From: Candidatus Pelagibacter sp.
GTDB lineage: Bacteria > Pseudomonadota > Alphaproteobacteria > Pelagibacterales > Pelagibacteraceae
NCBI GenBank assembly: GCA_028225715.1
Contig: JAOIXS010000001.1
Coordinates: 89,078-153,077, forward strand
Reading direction: 5' to 3'
DNA length: 64,000 nucleotides
The position numbers were made by a program, and so were the translations under genes. Under the pieces are notes generated by a model. It saw only the letters and a program-made list of their open reading frames with translations, searched no databases and was not told where the DNA came from. Shown piece by piece: positions 18,837 to 26,833 of this stretch. Numbering within the stretch: the first letter of the stretch is position 1; each line of letters begins with the position of its first letter.

Positions 18837-20122
18837 TGATTAAGATTTTAAATAGTAAAAATAAAAACTTTGACAAAACCTTAGACGCATTACTGTCTAA
18901 ACGAAAAAATAAAGTCCAGCTTAATTCAGTTTCAGTTATTAAAATTATTAAAGATGTTAAGAAAAATGGAGATAAAGCTATTTTAAAGTATGAAAAGAAA
19001 TTTAATAAAAATAGTGTTATTGCCCCAAGCATAAAACAAATAAATATAGCTATTCAGTCTTTAGATCCAAAAGTTAAAAAGGCAATCGATCTTGCTTATG
19101 ATAGAATTTATAAATTCCACTCATTACAAAAATTCAAAAACATTTCTTATACGGATAAATTAAAAAACAAATTAGAGTATAAATACGTACCTATTGAGTC
19201 GGTTGCAATTTATGTGCCTGGTTCAACAGCTTCATACCCTTCAAGCGTTTTAATGAATGCAGTACCTGCAATTGTTGCTGGAGTGAAAAGACTAGTTATG
19301 GTTAATCCAGGTCAAAAAGGTAAACAAAATCCTGCTGTATTATATGCTGCTAAAAAATGTAAAATTAAAGAGATTTATTCAATTGGAGGACCATCTGCTA
19401 TTGCAGCTGTTGCATACGGCACTAAGAAAATTAAAAAAGTTGATAAAATTGTTGGCCCTGGAAATTCTTACGTTGCTGCAGCAAAAAAAGAAGTTTTTGG
19501 AGATGTTGGAATTGAAGGAATGATTGCAGGCCCTTCCGAGGTAACAATTATTTGTGATAAGTTTTCAAATCCTGAATGGATAGCAAGTGATCTAATAGGT
19601 CAAGCAGAACACGATAATCTTGCTCAATGTATTTTAATTTCAAAAGATAAATCAATTATTAAAAAAGTTAATGATGAAATTGTTAATCAATTAAAAGAAC
19701 TACCTAGAGCCGCAATTGCAAAAAATAGTTTATTCAATAATGGAATTTTAATTCATATGCAATCTGACCAAAAAATTATTAACACAGTAAATAAAATTGC
19801 CCCTGAGCACTTAGAACTTAATACCAAGAATTATAAAAAAGTAGTGGGTAAGATTAAAAATGCAGGATCTATCTGTTTAGGAAAATATGCTGTAATGGCA
19901 ATGACAGATTATAATGTTGGCTCTAATCACGTATTACCAACTAATTCTTCAGCAAGATATTCAAGTGGAGTTAGTGTTAATGAATTTTACAAAAGAATTT
20001 CATATATAAACCTATCAAAAAAAGGGATTGAAACCCTTGGTCCATCAGTTATAACACTTGCAAACTACGAGGGTTTAGCGGGACACGCTAAGTCGGTAGA
20101 AAAAAGAATTAGGAGAAAATAA
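18836..20122 (+). CDS. hisD: Histidinol dehydrogenase
   Basis: 428 residues. Conserved [48 protein letters not shown] (metal ligands) and the C-terminal SNHVLPT and [10 protein letters not shown] segments are all present. Oxidises histidinol to histidine in two NAD-dependent steps. It is separated from the other his genes of the window (hisS-hisZ-hisG at 21-24 kb) by infA, two tRNAs and csp. Confidence 0.97.
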   Translation: MIKILNSKNKNFDKTLDALLSKRKNKVQLNSVSVIKIIKDVKKNGDKAILKYEKKFNKNSVIAPSIKQINIAIQSLDPKVKKAIDLAYDRIYKFHSLQKFKNISYTDKLKNKLEYKYVPIESVAIYVPGSTASYPSSVLMNAVPAIVAGVKRLVMVNPGQKGKQNPAVLYAAKKCKIKEIYSIGGPSAIAAVAYGTKKIKKVDKIVGPGNSYVAAAKKEVFGDVGIEGMIAGPSEVTIICDKFSNPEWIASDLIGQAEHDNLAQCILISKDKSIIKKVNDEIVNQLKELPRAAIAKNSLFNNGILIHMQSDQKIINTVNKIAPEHLELNTKNYKKVVGKIKNAGSICLGKYAVMAMTDYNVGSNHVLPTNSSARYSSGVSVNEFYKRISYINLSKKGIETLGPSVITLANYEGLAGHAKSVEKRIRRK

Positions 20123-20124
20123 AT

Positions 20125-20340
20125 TTGTCAAAACAAGAAATGCTGTCGTTCTCAGGAATTGTTGAGGATTTATTACCGAATGCAATGTTCAGAGTTAAAT
20201 TAGAAAACGGCCATATTGTTACAGCTCATGCTGCAGGCAAATTGCGTAAGAACAGAATTAGAGTACTCCAAGGTGATAAGGTTCAAGTCGAAATGACACC
20301 TTACGATTTGACCAAAGGTCGTATCACTTTTAGAGGTTAA
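20125..20340 (+). CDS. infA: Translation initiation factor IF-1
   Basis: 71 residues, single S1/OB domain with [19 protein letters not shown] and [18 protein letters not shown]. The start is a TTG at 20125-20127, preceded by AGGAGA around 20111-20116; the next ATG would cut off the conserved SKQE start, so the non-AUG start is preferred. Rare start codons are typical of autoregulated initiation factors. tRNA-Phe follows five bases after the stop. Confidence 0.96.
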   Translation: MSKQEMLSFSGIVEDLLPNAMFRVKLENGHIVTAHAAGKLRKNRIRVLQGDKVQVEMTPYDLTKGRITFRG

Positions 20341-20345
20341 TAAGG

Positions 20346-20421
20346 GGCCCTGTAGCTCAGTTGGTAGAGCATCGGATTGAAAATCCGTGTGTCACTGGTT
20401 CGAGTCCAGTTGGGGCCACCA
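20346..20421 (+). tRNA. tRNA-Phe (GAA)
   Basis: Begins GGCCCTGTAGCTCAG and ends TGGGGCC-ACCA with encoded CCA. Anticodon stem CGGAT/ATCCG holds the loop TGAAAA-type with anticodon GAA. D and T arms (GGTTCGAGTCC) are canonical. Possibly co-transcribed with infA, whose stop is five bases upstream. Confidence 0.96.
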
Positions 20422-20510
20422 CCACCTCCCTTTAAAAATCCAAAAAATTATTGAAAAAATAAAAAAAATAAAATATTTTTTTATATAAATAATAAAAGGA
20501 TAAGTAAAAA

Positions 20511-20723
20511 ATGAGCACACTAAAAGGAACAGTAAAGTGGTTTAACGGTAAAAAAGGTTTTGGCTTTATTGAAAGAGAAGATAAAGAAAAAGATGCATTC
20601 GTTCACGCATCAGCAGTAAAAACTGCAGGCATGCGTTTTCTAAACGAAGGTGATAAATTAGAATTTGAGATGGAGGATGGTCCGAAAGGCCCTTCAGCTG
20701 TAAATTTAAAAAAAATAGACTAG
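20511..20723 (+). CDS. cspA: Cold-shock domain protein (CspA family)
   Basis: 70 residues: one cold-shock domain with GTVKWFNGKKGFGFIE (RNP1) and AFVHASAV (RNP2). Binds single-stranded RNA/DNA and melts secondary structure at low temperature. An AAAAGGA Shine-Dalgarno lies about 10 bases before the ATG. The roughly 90-bp leader after tRNA-Phe is nearly pure A/T; no cold-shock leader fold could be confirmed. Confidence 0.96.
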   Translation: MSTLKGTVKWFNGKKGFGFIEREDKEKDAFVHASAVKTAGMRFLNEGDKLEFEMEDGPKGPSAVNLKKID

Positions 20724-20742
20724 TTCTTAAACTTCAAAATCT

Positions 20743-20784
20743 AAAAGGGCGTTTTATCACTAAAAATAAGATTAACGTCCTTTT
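20743..20784 (+). terminator. Intrinsic terminator after csp
   Basis: An imperfect inverted repeat AAAAGGGCGTT ... AACGTCCTTTT (one G-U pair) surrounds a roughly 20-base loop and ends in a T-run 20 bp after the csp stop. The rest of the 235-bp gap to tRNA-His contains a small perfect hairpin ATAGCC-agta-GGCTAT at 20889-20904 and two overlapping TATAAT boxes at 20910-20920, a likely -10 for tRNA-His-hisS. Confidence 0.65.
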
Positions 20785-20957
20785 ATATTTAGGTGTTGAA
20801 AATTATTCTTAATTGTCTAAAAGACTGTTCATGATTATAAATATTACATACAGAGAGACTTCAAAAAGTACTCACAGACTTTGTTTCCATAGCCAGTAGG
20901 CTATTTATTTATAATATAATTTTAAATCCACACAAAAATAATATAAAAACAAGGAAT

Positions 20958-21032
20958 GCCTGCGTAGTATAACGGTTAGTACGATAGTTTGTGGAACTAT
21001 AGGATTTGGTTCGATTCCAAGCGCGGGTACCA
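20958..21032 (+). tRNA. tRNA-His (GUG) lacking the universal G-1, with A73
   Basis: Anticodon stem ATAGT/ACTAT holds TTGTGGA with anticodon GTG. The acceptor GCCTGCG pairs CGCGGGT with G1-U72 and U4-G69 wobbles; position 73 is A and CCA is encoded. The base before G1 is T (20957), so no G-1 is encoded, and the discriminator is not C73. This matches the clade of alphaproteobacteria that lost G-1, where HisRS changed in step. The hisS ATG is only five bases after the CCA. Confidence 0.95.
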
Positions 21033-21037
21033 AAAAA

Positions 21038-22435
21038 ATGAATAAAGAAAATAAACTAATTCCTGGGTTACCCTCAGGATTTGAAGATCGATGGGGCAAG
21101 AAATTAACTCTCAAGAAAAAGTTAATTAATATTATTGAAACTAATTTTATAAAATTTGGTTTTGCTGCTCTTGAAACTCCATCATTTGAAACTTCAGAAA
21201 ATATTGGATCATTTCTTGCAGATGATGATAGCAATCCTATGTCTGATGTATTTTCATTTAAAGATGGTGAAAAAAATATTACTCTTAGATATGATTTATC
21301 AAGTCCATTAGCTAGATTTGTTGCTCAAAACAATCAAGAATTACCCTTACCTTATAAAAGATATCAAATGGGTGATGTATGGAGAAACGAAAAAGCAGGT
21401 AATGCTCGTTATAGAAGCTTTTTACAATGTGATGCTGATATAGTTGGTAACGTTAACCCAGCCCAAGCTAATGCTGAACTTTGTAATTTAATTGCAAGCA
21501 CTCTTCTTGCCTGCGGTTTAAAAAAAGATCAGTTTGTTGTCAACATTAGTAATAGAAAAATTGTTCAAGGTTTAATTGAAGACCTTAAAATATCTGAAGA
21601 TAAAAAGATAAAGGTTATGAGAGCAATAGACAAGTTAGATAAGCCTGGCTTTGGTTTAAGAGGAGTTGAAGATTTATTAAAAAAAGAAAGAGTAGACACA
21701 AGTGGAGCGGTTACAAAGGGTGCTGACTTAACAGATGATCAAGCTTTACAAATAATCAACTTCTTAAAAGTAAAAAATTTAAAAGAATTAAAAGAAAATT
21801 TAAAAAACCCTATATCTCAAGAAGGAATTAAAGAATTAGAAGAATTGTTAGAAATAGCAAGTTATGGAGATTATTTAGATCAAATAAAGACAAACTTTAC
21901 AATTGTTAGAGGTCTTGCTTATTATGATGGGTTTTGTGTTGAAACAAATTTAAATTTTAAAGCAACAAATAATAAAGGTAAAGAAGTTGATATAGGAAGT
22001 ATTTGTTCAGGTGGACAATATAATAAATTAATTTCAAGATTTAAAGGAGTTGATATACCTGGAACTGGAATGAGTATTGGCGTTGACCGATTATTATTTG
22101 CAATGATGCAACTTGATCAAATTGAAGTTGATGAGAAAAAACCAGTCATTATTTGTGTAATGGATGAAAAGTATTTAAAAAATTATTATGAGATTTTAAA
22201 AGTTTTACGAGACAATAATATTAACTCTGAAATATTTTTAGACAGCAAGAAAAATCTAGGCAAACAATTAACGTATGCTAATAAAAAACAATGCCCAATA
22301 GCTGTTATTTGTGGTGAAAATGAATTTAAAGATAATACGATTACTTTAAAAAACCTTTTAGGAGTTAAAGGTGAAAACAATCAAGTAACGTTCCCAAAAG
22401 AAAATTTAATTAATGAAATCAAAAAACTTATCTGA
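21038..22435 (+). CDS. hisS: Histidyl-tRNA synthetase, divergent alphaproteobacterial type
   Basis: 465 residues. Class II synthetase: motif 1 region around 40-60, motif 2 reads GDVWRNEKAGNARYRSFLQ at about 112-130 in place of the standard FRHERPQKGRYRQF, and the histidine loop reads RGLAYYDG in place of RGLDYY. These changes characterise the HisRS that charges G-1-less tRNA-His. The coding start lies five bases after tRNA-His, leaving no space for a promoter or Shine-Dalgarno, so the mRNA must come through the tRNA. Its 3' end overlaps hisZ by 23 nt. Confidence 0.95.
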   Translation: MNKENKLIPGLPSGFEDRWGKKLTLKKKLINIIETNFIKFGFAALETPSFETSENIGSFLADDDSNPMSDVFSFKDGEKNITLRYDLSSPLARFVAQNNQELPLPYKRYQMGDVWRNEKAGNARYRSFLQCDADIVGNVNPAQANAELCNLIASTLLACGLKKDQFVVNISNRKIVQGLIEDLKISEDKKIKVMRAIDKLDKPGFGLRGVEDLLKKERVDTSGAVTKGADLTDDQALQIINFLKVKNLKELKENLKNPISQEGIKELEELLEIASYGDYLDQIKTNFTIVRGLAYYDGFCVETNLNFKATNNKGKEVDIGSICSGGQYNKLISRFKGVDIPGTGMSIGVDRLLFAMMQLDQIEVDEKKPVIICVMDEKYLKNYYEILKVLRDNNINSEIFLDSKKNLGKQLTYANKKQCPIAVICGENEFKDNTITLKNLLGVKGENNQVTFPKENLINEIKKLI

Positions 22436-23465
22436 AAAAATCCTTAGGTCGGTTAAATCTAAAGGGTTTAAATATATTGATTTACCTTCAGTAATTGAAG
22501 CTAATCATATAGTTCAACGATCTGGGGAGAATTTTAGAAAGTTTATTTTTTCATTTACTGATCAAAATGGTAGTGAGCTTTGCCTAAGACCAGATCTCAC
22601 AATAGCATCATGTTTAAGGTACCTAGAAAATAATCTTAAAGGAAAAGAGAAAATATTTTATAGTGGTCAGGCTTATAGAAAATCAAATAATAAGAGAGAT
22701 TCTATCATTAGAGATCAAGTTGGCTTTGAGATCATTGGTTCTAAAGATGAAAAAAAAGATGATAAAGAAATTATTAATACAGCCTTAAAATCTCTATCTA
22801 ATTTACAATATTCATCAGGAACTTTAAAAATTGGTAACGTTGAGATTTTCAATTTATTAATTTCAAAACTAGATATCCCAAAAAGATGGAAGTTAAGGCT
22901 TTCAAGACACTTTTGGAGAGAAGAATACTTCAATGATTTATTAAAAAGATTGGAGACAAACTCCGATGTAGACCCAACAATTGTTGAGGTTGATAAAAAG
23001 AGATATCAAAAAATGATAAAAGATAAACAACAAACAGTGGTTGCTGGACGATCAGTTGAAGAAATTTTAAAGAGATTTGATAATAAGATTAAAGATCCTA
23101 GAAGGGCCAGTAGAGGTAAAAACGTCTCAAAAATTATTAAAGAGTTTTTAAAGATTAACTGTCCAATAGGACAAGCAGCTGAAAAACTTAATATTTTTTT
23201 TAAAAAAAATAAAATCAACTTAGTCGTAGATCAAAAATATTTCCCTACTTCATTAAACAAAATTCAAAAATTAAATGTTGAGTTTTCAGCATCTTTTGGG
23301 CGTCAATTAGAATATTATACAGGCATGGTATTTAAAATTGATATTAAATCTAAATCTAAAAATATTAACGTAATCAACGGTGGGCGATACGACAAACTGA
23401 TTTCAGACCTTGGATCTAAAAAACAAGTTCCAGCAGTAGGAGCTGCTTTAAATTTAAAATACTAA
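22413..23465 (+). CDS. hisZ: ATP phosphoribosyltransferase regulatory subunit HisZ
   Basis: 350 residues, a HisRS paralogue without the anticodon-binding domain. RPDLTIASCLRY and FYSGQAYRKSN correspond to class II motif 2 region, and INGGRYDKLISDLG ends the fold. HisZ is needed when HisG is the short form, as found directly downstream. It overlaps hisS by 23 nt and hisG by one base; hence hisS-hisZ-hisG is one co-translated unit. Confidence 0.92.
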   Translation: MKSKNLSEKILRSVKSKGFKYIDLPSVIEANHIVQRSGENFRKFIFSFTDQNGSELCLRPDLTIASCLRYLENNLKGKEKIFYSGQAYRKSNNKRDSIIRDQVGFEIIGSKDEKKDDKEIINTALKSLSNLQYSSGTLKIGNVEIFNLLISKLDIPKRWKLRLSRHFWREEYFNDLLKRLETNSDVDPTIVEVDKKRYQKMIKDKQQTVVAGRSVEEILKRFDNKIKDPRRASRGKNVSKIIKEFLKINCPIGQAAEKLNIFFKKNKINLVVDQKYFPTSLNKIQKLNVEFSASFGRQLEYYTGMVFKIDIKSKSKNINVINGGRYDKLISDLGSKKQVPAVGAALNLKY

Positions 23466-24154
23466 TGACAAAAAATATTATTAATATCGGAATTCCAAGC
23501 AAAGGTCGTCTTAGAAAAGATATTTTAAAGATATTTAAAAAAAATAAATTTAATTTAGTTTCAGAAAGAGGTGAAAGAGATTTATTAGGATCTATTAAAA
23601 ACTTAAATAATGTTAAAGTGTTATATCTTCATGCAAGGGAGATAGTTGAAAGACTTGGAGATGGCTCTTTAGATCTTGGCTTTTCTGGGTATGATTTATT
23701 AAAGGAGAGTGAATTTAATATTCAAAAGAAGATAAGTGTTGTTAAGAATTATGGTTTTGGTAAAGCAACATTGGTTGTTGCTATTCCAGACCCTTGGATT
23801 GATGTTCAAACAGTTGCTGATTTAGAAGAAATTGCTTTTGAATTTAAAGATAAAAAGAAAAAAAGATTAAGAGTGGCAACAAAATATCCTAATTTAACAA
23901 GAGAGTTTTTGTTTTCAAAAGGAGTTACGCAATTTAAATTAGTTAGTAGTTTAGGTGCAACTGAAGCTTACCCTTTTACTGGGTCATCTGAAATTATAAC
24001 TGATATTACTTCATCTGGTGAAACTCTAAGAGCGAATAACCTTAGAATTCTCAAAGATGGTGAAATTTTAAAGTCAGAAGCTTGTATGATGGCTTCAAAA
24101 TCTTCTTTAAAAAGTAGTCTGGTTAAAAAATTAGTTAAGCTACTTTCTAAGTAA
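23465..24154 (+). CDS. hisG: ATP phosphoribosyltransferase, short form
   Basis: 229 residues, the short HisG without the C-terminal regulatory ACT-like domain, which explains the presence of hisZ. Shows GIPSKGRLRKD, GDGSLDLGFSGYDLL and the PRPP-like loop region; the GSSEIITDITSSGETLRANNL segment is characteristic. Catalyses the first step of histidine synthesis. Its last 15 bases are overlapped on the other strand by the end of a 43-codon ORF. Confidence 0.95.
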   Translation: MTKNIINIGIPSKGRLRKDILKIFKKNKFNLVSERGERDLLGSIKNLNNVKVLYLHAREIVERLGDGSLDLGFSGYDLLKESEFNIQKKISVVKNYGFGKATLVVAIPDPWIDVQTVADLEEIAFEFKDKKKKRLRVATKYPNLTREFLFSKGVTQFKLVSSLGATEAYPFTGSSEIITDITSSGETLRANNLRILKDGEILKSEACMMASKSSLKSSLVKKLVKLLSK

Positions 24155-24271
24155 AGTATCTTTTACGTAAATTAAAATAATCCTAATAATATCAAGGTTT
24201 CTAAGTACCGCATAAGCTGCAACAATAGCTCCAATAATAAGTAGTATTTTTAGTATTAAGATTAATTCCAT
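24140..24271 (-). CDS. Tiny single-pass membrane ORF (43 aa), unrecognised
   Basis: MELILILKILLIIGAIVAAY... : one hydrophobic helix covering residues 2-22, then NLDIIRIILIYVKDTLLRK. Start shares a base with the upstream stop (TAATG, 24269-24273). The stop lies within the 3' end of hisG on the other strand. Would be the last gene of the long minus-strand chain if this extends past 24646. Confidence 0.5.
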   Translation of the reverse strand: MELILILKILLIIGAIVAAYAVLRNLDIIRIILIYVKDTLLRK

Positions 24272-24447
24272 TATTTTATTTTTTTATTCTTCATTTCTAA
24301 CCACTCTTGATACCTAAGTGAACCTCTAAATGCATCGGTACGACCTTTCCAATACATCTTATTATCTCCTTTAGATCTCTTAAAATAACCCATCATTTGC
24401 TTCATTGTAAGGCCATTATTTTTTGGTTCTACTGATTTTTTTTTCAT
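24271..24447 (-). CDS. Small basic protein (58 aa), unrecognised
   Basis: Reads MKKKSVEPKNNGLTMKQMMGYFKRSK... with GDNKMYWKGRTDAFRGS and a short WLEM helix. Positively charged with aromatic residues, compatible with nucleic-acid binding. Stop is coupled to the 43-aa ORF start through TAATG; the preceding gap to the 44-codon ORF contains only a 15-codon frame. No family recognised. Confidence 0.55.
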   Translation of the reverse strand: MKKKSVEPKNNGLTMKQMMGYFKRSKGDNKMYWKGRTDAFRGSLRYQEWLEMKNKKIK

Positions 24448-24506
24448 AATTATTTATAATTAATCTTCATATTTAAATGAACTTTTAAATATAACCAGTT
24501 TATCCA

Positions 24507-24641
24507 TTATTTTATCACGCTTGTTTGTTTTTTTCGATTATAAGTTTTTTTATTAGGTACAACTTTTTGTTGATATAGTTTTTGTTGTAGGCTTTTTGCT
24601 AAAAAATTTTTCTTCTTTAATTTTTTTTTCAATTTTTGCAC
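24507..24641 (-). CDS. Lys-rich 44-aa ORF with a possible ArfA-like tail
   Basis: Opens with GTG at 24641, four bases after the stop of the 124-aa exported protein. Starts QKLKKKLKKKNFLAKSL and continues with KLYQQKVVPNKKTYNRKK. The second part resembles the core of the alternative ribosome-rescue factor ArfA, which has a leu/phe-arg-gln-arg-val, then lysine-glycine-rich pattern; this is a weak, visual match. Stop is coupled by TAATG to a 15-codon frame (24460-24507). No Shine-Dalgarno seen. Confidence 0.4.
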   Translation of the reverse strand: MQKLKKKLKKKNFLAKSLQQKLYQQKVVPNKKTYNRKKQTSVIK

Positions 24642-24645
24642 AGTA

Positions 24646-25020
24646 TTATTCTATATAGCTGGATTCTGCATCACAAGTATAATGCTCTAAGAACTTTTTA
24701 TTTTTATAATCATATTTTGACATTGTCATAGTGGGCTTTGTATCTCCTGCAAATATAATCATTTGAAAACCTAATTCATAATCTGCAAATCTTGCAGTTA
24801 CTTGGTTTTCACCAATATCTAACTTATTAGCTTCAATCATTACAAATTCATTTTTTTCTTTATCAAAATACTGAAGACCCACAGCTTCTAGGGTAAATTT
24901 TAATGGTTCATATTTTTTACCATAAATTGACTTCATATTAAGACATGAAATTTTTAAGCCTTGATCAGCGTTAGAAATTTTTGGCAACAAAATTAAAATA
25001 AGTAATAAGATTCGAAACAT
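24646..25020 (-). CDS. Small exported protein (124 aa), unrecognised
   Basis: Signal peptide MFRILLLILILLPKISNADQ, likely cut after NA (about residue 18). The mature part has two cysteines (C29ish in ISCLNMK and C117ish in HYTCDAE) that could form a disulfide, and an alternating beta-strand pattern. Start abuts the stop of the 187-aa exported gene. Likely periplasmic. Function unknown. Confidence 0.75.
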   Translation of the reverse strand: MFRILLLILILLPKISNADQGLKISCLNMKSIYGKKYEPLKFTLEAVGLQYFDKEKNEFVMIEANKLDIGENQVTARFADYELGFQMIIFAGDTKPTMTMSKYDYKNKKFLEHYTCDAESSYIE

Positions 25021-25584
25021 TTAACTATCTAAATCGTTGATTGTTTTACAAAGTTTGCTTGCTTCTAATACTGATGGAACGAGTTTATCTAATTTCCAGT
25101 TATTTGTAGTAATATCAAAATATTTTGCAGCTTTAAAATCAATACCATCTACTATTTCAATTTCGTACTTTTGAAATTCATCATAAAACTTTTTGAGAAA
25201 CTTAATATATTCCTTGATAGGATAAGAACCTAAGCTAAGATGAACTCGGTAGCCCATTAAAAAGGGAGCTATATCTTGAACTGATGCTGTTATATCCACA
25301 CCATTTAACTTAATTGGAATATTCTTATTTAATAATTGTTTAAAGTCTCCAGGTTTCTCATAAGTATAAACGGTAAATGTATTGTATATCTTTTCACAAT
25401 TATCTCTCGCTGTTATCCAAAAGTTAAGATTATCACCATGAGTCTGCTCCCCGCTCACACGAGCAAAAGATAATGTTCTAAATTTATCTATAGTCCACTC
25501 TTCTTCAGCTGCAAGTTTATTAGTTAAAGATAGTATAAAAAATGAACTAATGATTAATGAAATAAAAATTATAAAAAATCTCAT
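25021..25584 (-). CDS. Exported protein (187 aa), unrecognised
   Basis: N-terminal hydrophobic segment at 3-24 (FFIIFISLIISSFFILSL) followed by NKLAAEEEW, consistent with signal peptide cleavage near residue 26. Two cysteines (in RDNCEKIY and ASKLCKTIN) may pair. A beta-rich middle contains the FARVSGEQTHGDNLNFWITARD segment in part. Overlaps the preceding 95-aa gene by 4 nt (ATGA). Co-occurring with a second exported protein in a HerA-NurA operon is unusual. Confidence 0.75.
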   Translation of the reverse strand: MRFFIIFISLIISSFFILSLTNKLAAEEEWTIDKFRTLSFARVSGEQTHGDNLNFWITARDNCEKIYNTFTVYTYEKPGDFKQLLNKNIPIKLNGVDITASVQDIAPFLMGYRVHLSLGSYPIKEYIKFLKKFYDEFQKYEIEIVDGIDFKAAKYFDITTNNWKLDKLVPSVLEASKLCKTINDLDS

Positions 25585-25868
25585 CGTTTTTTAAAATTTG
25601 AAAAATTAATAATGTTGTTTTCTTTGTTATTTTTTATCAATTTGTAGTTAATAATTTTATTTGGTGTTTTATTTAAGGCCCTTGCAAGGCTACATTTTGA
25701 ATATATATCTTTTGCAGTATTTAAAAATTGAGGTGAAAGAGGATCATCATAACCATAAGTTACACTGTTTAAAATAGCATATATAGTTGAGGTTGCTTGA
25801 TTATATTCAGCATCATTAAATTTTTTTGACATATTTGTTAATAAGATATTGAGATTATTTTTTTTCAT
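25581..25868 (-). CDS. Small soluble protein (95 aa), unrecognised
   Basis: Helical, starting MKKNNLNILLTNMSKKF and containing YNQATSTIYAILNSVTYGYDDP and a basic tail ending NFKKR. No transmembrane or metal motif. Overlaps the 187-aa exported gene by 4 nt downstream and the 74-aa gene by 14 nt upstream. The overlap pattern is the best evidence for expression. Confidence 0.65.
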   Translation of the reverse strand: MKKNNLNILLTNMSKKFNDAEYNQATSTIYAILNSVTYGYDDPLSPQFLNTAKDIYSKCSLARALNKTPNKIINYKLIKNNKENNIINFSNFKKR

Positions 25869-26079
25869 TTATGTTTTTTACTAGTTTTAAATAGGGTTTT
25901 CTTATTCGACTAAGAATAAGAGTGCCACTTTCAAAAGAGAAAGTGATAGAAATTTTAACCTCATATTTATCATCTGTGTCTTTTTTAAATTTTTTAATAA
26001 CATTATTAAGATCTTTTAACTGAATACTTTTATCCAGTTCGATGCTTAAACTTTTTATTTTATGATTAATTTTTTTCAT
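25855..26079 (-). CDS. Small basic protein (74 aa), unrecognised
   Basis: MKKINHKIKSLSIELDKSIQ... : a helical Lys/Asp-rich front and a beta-strand-like KYEVKISITFSFESGTLIL centre, then RIRKPYLKL. Overlaps both neighbours by 14 nt. No domain recognised. Confidence 0.6.
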   Translation of the reverse strand: MKKINHKIKSLSIELDKSIQLKDLNNVIKKFKKDTDDKYEVKISITFSFESGTLILSRIRKPYLKLVKNINEKK

Positions 26080-26350
26080 CGTTTACATTATTTTCAATTT
26101 CTCTAAGTTCTGTAATGTCATTCATGCTATTGGCTAAAATATCTTTTAGAGTTTCAGTAGATCGATTAACTAAAATGCCAGAATGAAACGTGAATCGAGT
26201 ATATGGTTTATTGTTAGTGCGTATCATTAAGACAGTTTGCTCTTTGTCTTTTTTTCTCAACCTAATATAAATGCACCATTTACAGGAATGATTTGGGTTT
26301 TGCTTTTCAAATTCAATTTCGACATCATCAACTGTTAGTACTTTGGTCAT
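26066..26350 (-). CDS. Small protein (94 aa), unrecognised
   Basis: Begins MTKVLTVDDVEIEFEK with the strand pattern of a beta-sheet, includes C23 and C26 in SCKWCIYI, then RTNNKPYTRFTFHSGIL and an acidic helix at the end. The CxxC pair might bind metal with partners or form a disulfide. Start overlaps the zinc-ribbon gene stop by one base (TAATG). Confidence 0.62.
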   Translation of the reverse strand: MTKVLTVDDVEIEFEKQNPNHSCKWCIYIRLRKKDKEQTVLMIRTNNKPYTRFTFHSGILVNRSTETLKDILANSMNDITELREIENNVNDEKN

Positions 26351-26544
26351 TATTGTAATGTAACTCCTTCTGGTTCATAAATTTCTTTAGAGTATTTTGG
26401 TGAGCAGAATGTGCACTCTTCAGTAACTTGCTTACCCAAGTGATATTTACCTATTTGTGCAATAGGAATAATTACTTTTACTTTTTTTGTACCTCCACAA
26501 ACTGGACAATCAGAAGTATTCTTATTTTGGATCGATTTCTTCAT
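26350..26544 (-). CDS. CxxC zinc-ribbon small protein (64 aa)
   Basis: Two CxxC knuckles, CPVCGGT at 13-19 and CTFCS at 44-48, separated by 27 residues, form a plausible zinc ribbon like half of the DnaJ cysteine-rich domain or a ribosome/RNAP-associated zinc ribbon. The middle IIPIAQIGKYHLGKQV looks like two strands. Overlaps the membrane protein upstream by 23 nt. Role in the operon unknown; a nucleic-acid or protein adaptor is inferred. Confidence 0.7.
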   Translation of the reverse strand: MKKSIQNKNTSDCPVCGGTKKVKVIIPIAQIGKYHLGKQVTEECTFCSPKYSKEIYEPEGVTLQ

Positions 26545-26833
26545 TGATCCTTTCTTTAAATGATTGATGCTTGGTTAAAATGGTATGAGTTAAAAGTAAG
26601 ACCAATATTCCAATGATAAACAATCCACCTCTTATTAACTGGTAATTGTTTAAGAAAAGGCCAATAGCTAGGAATAAACAGCCCCCTAGGCTAAATGACC
26701 AAACAAAATGCATAGCATGTCTCGGAATTTTTCCATATTTTCCTAGAGTATAGAAAACCAACATTCCATACAAAAGCGTTGTTGCTTTCATCATTGTAAA
26801 GATAAAACTTAATGTGAATGGAGTGATAATCAA
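26522..26833 (-). CDS. Small inner-membrane protein (103 aa)
   Basis: Three hydrophobic segments at about 7-28, 43-60 and 66-86, with a charged C-terminal tail KHQSFKERINEEIDPK facing the cytoplasm by the positive-inside rule. Overlaps the HerA stop by 4 nt (ATGA) and the zinc-ribbon gene by 23 nt. No family recognised. A membrane component coupled to HerA could localise the translocase. Confidence 0.7.
   Translation of the reverse strand: MIITPFTLSFIFTMMKATTLLYGMLVFYTLGKYGKIPRHAMHFVWSFSLGGCLFLAIGLFLNNYQLIRGGLFIIGILVLLLTHTILTKHQSFKERINEEIDPK

Noticed and set aside
20905..21234. 109-codon antisense frame covering tRNA-His and the start of hisS
   Set aside because: Overlaps a certain tRNA and a certain synthetase; sequence has no coding support.
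24460..24507. 15-codon ORF between the 44-aa and 58-aa ORFs
   Set aside because: TAATG coupled but too short to claim as a gene; mentioned only in the tiny-ORF finding.
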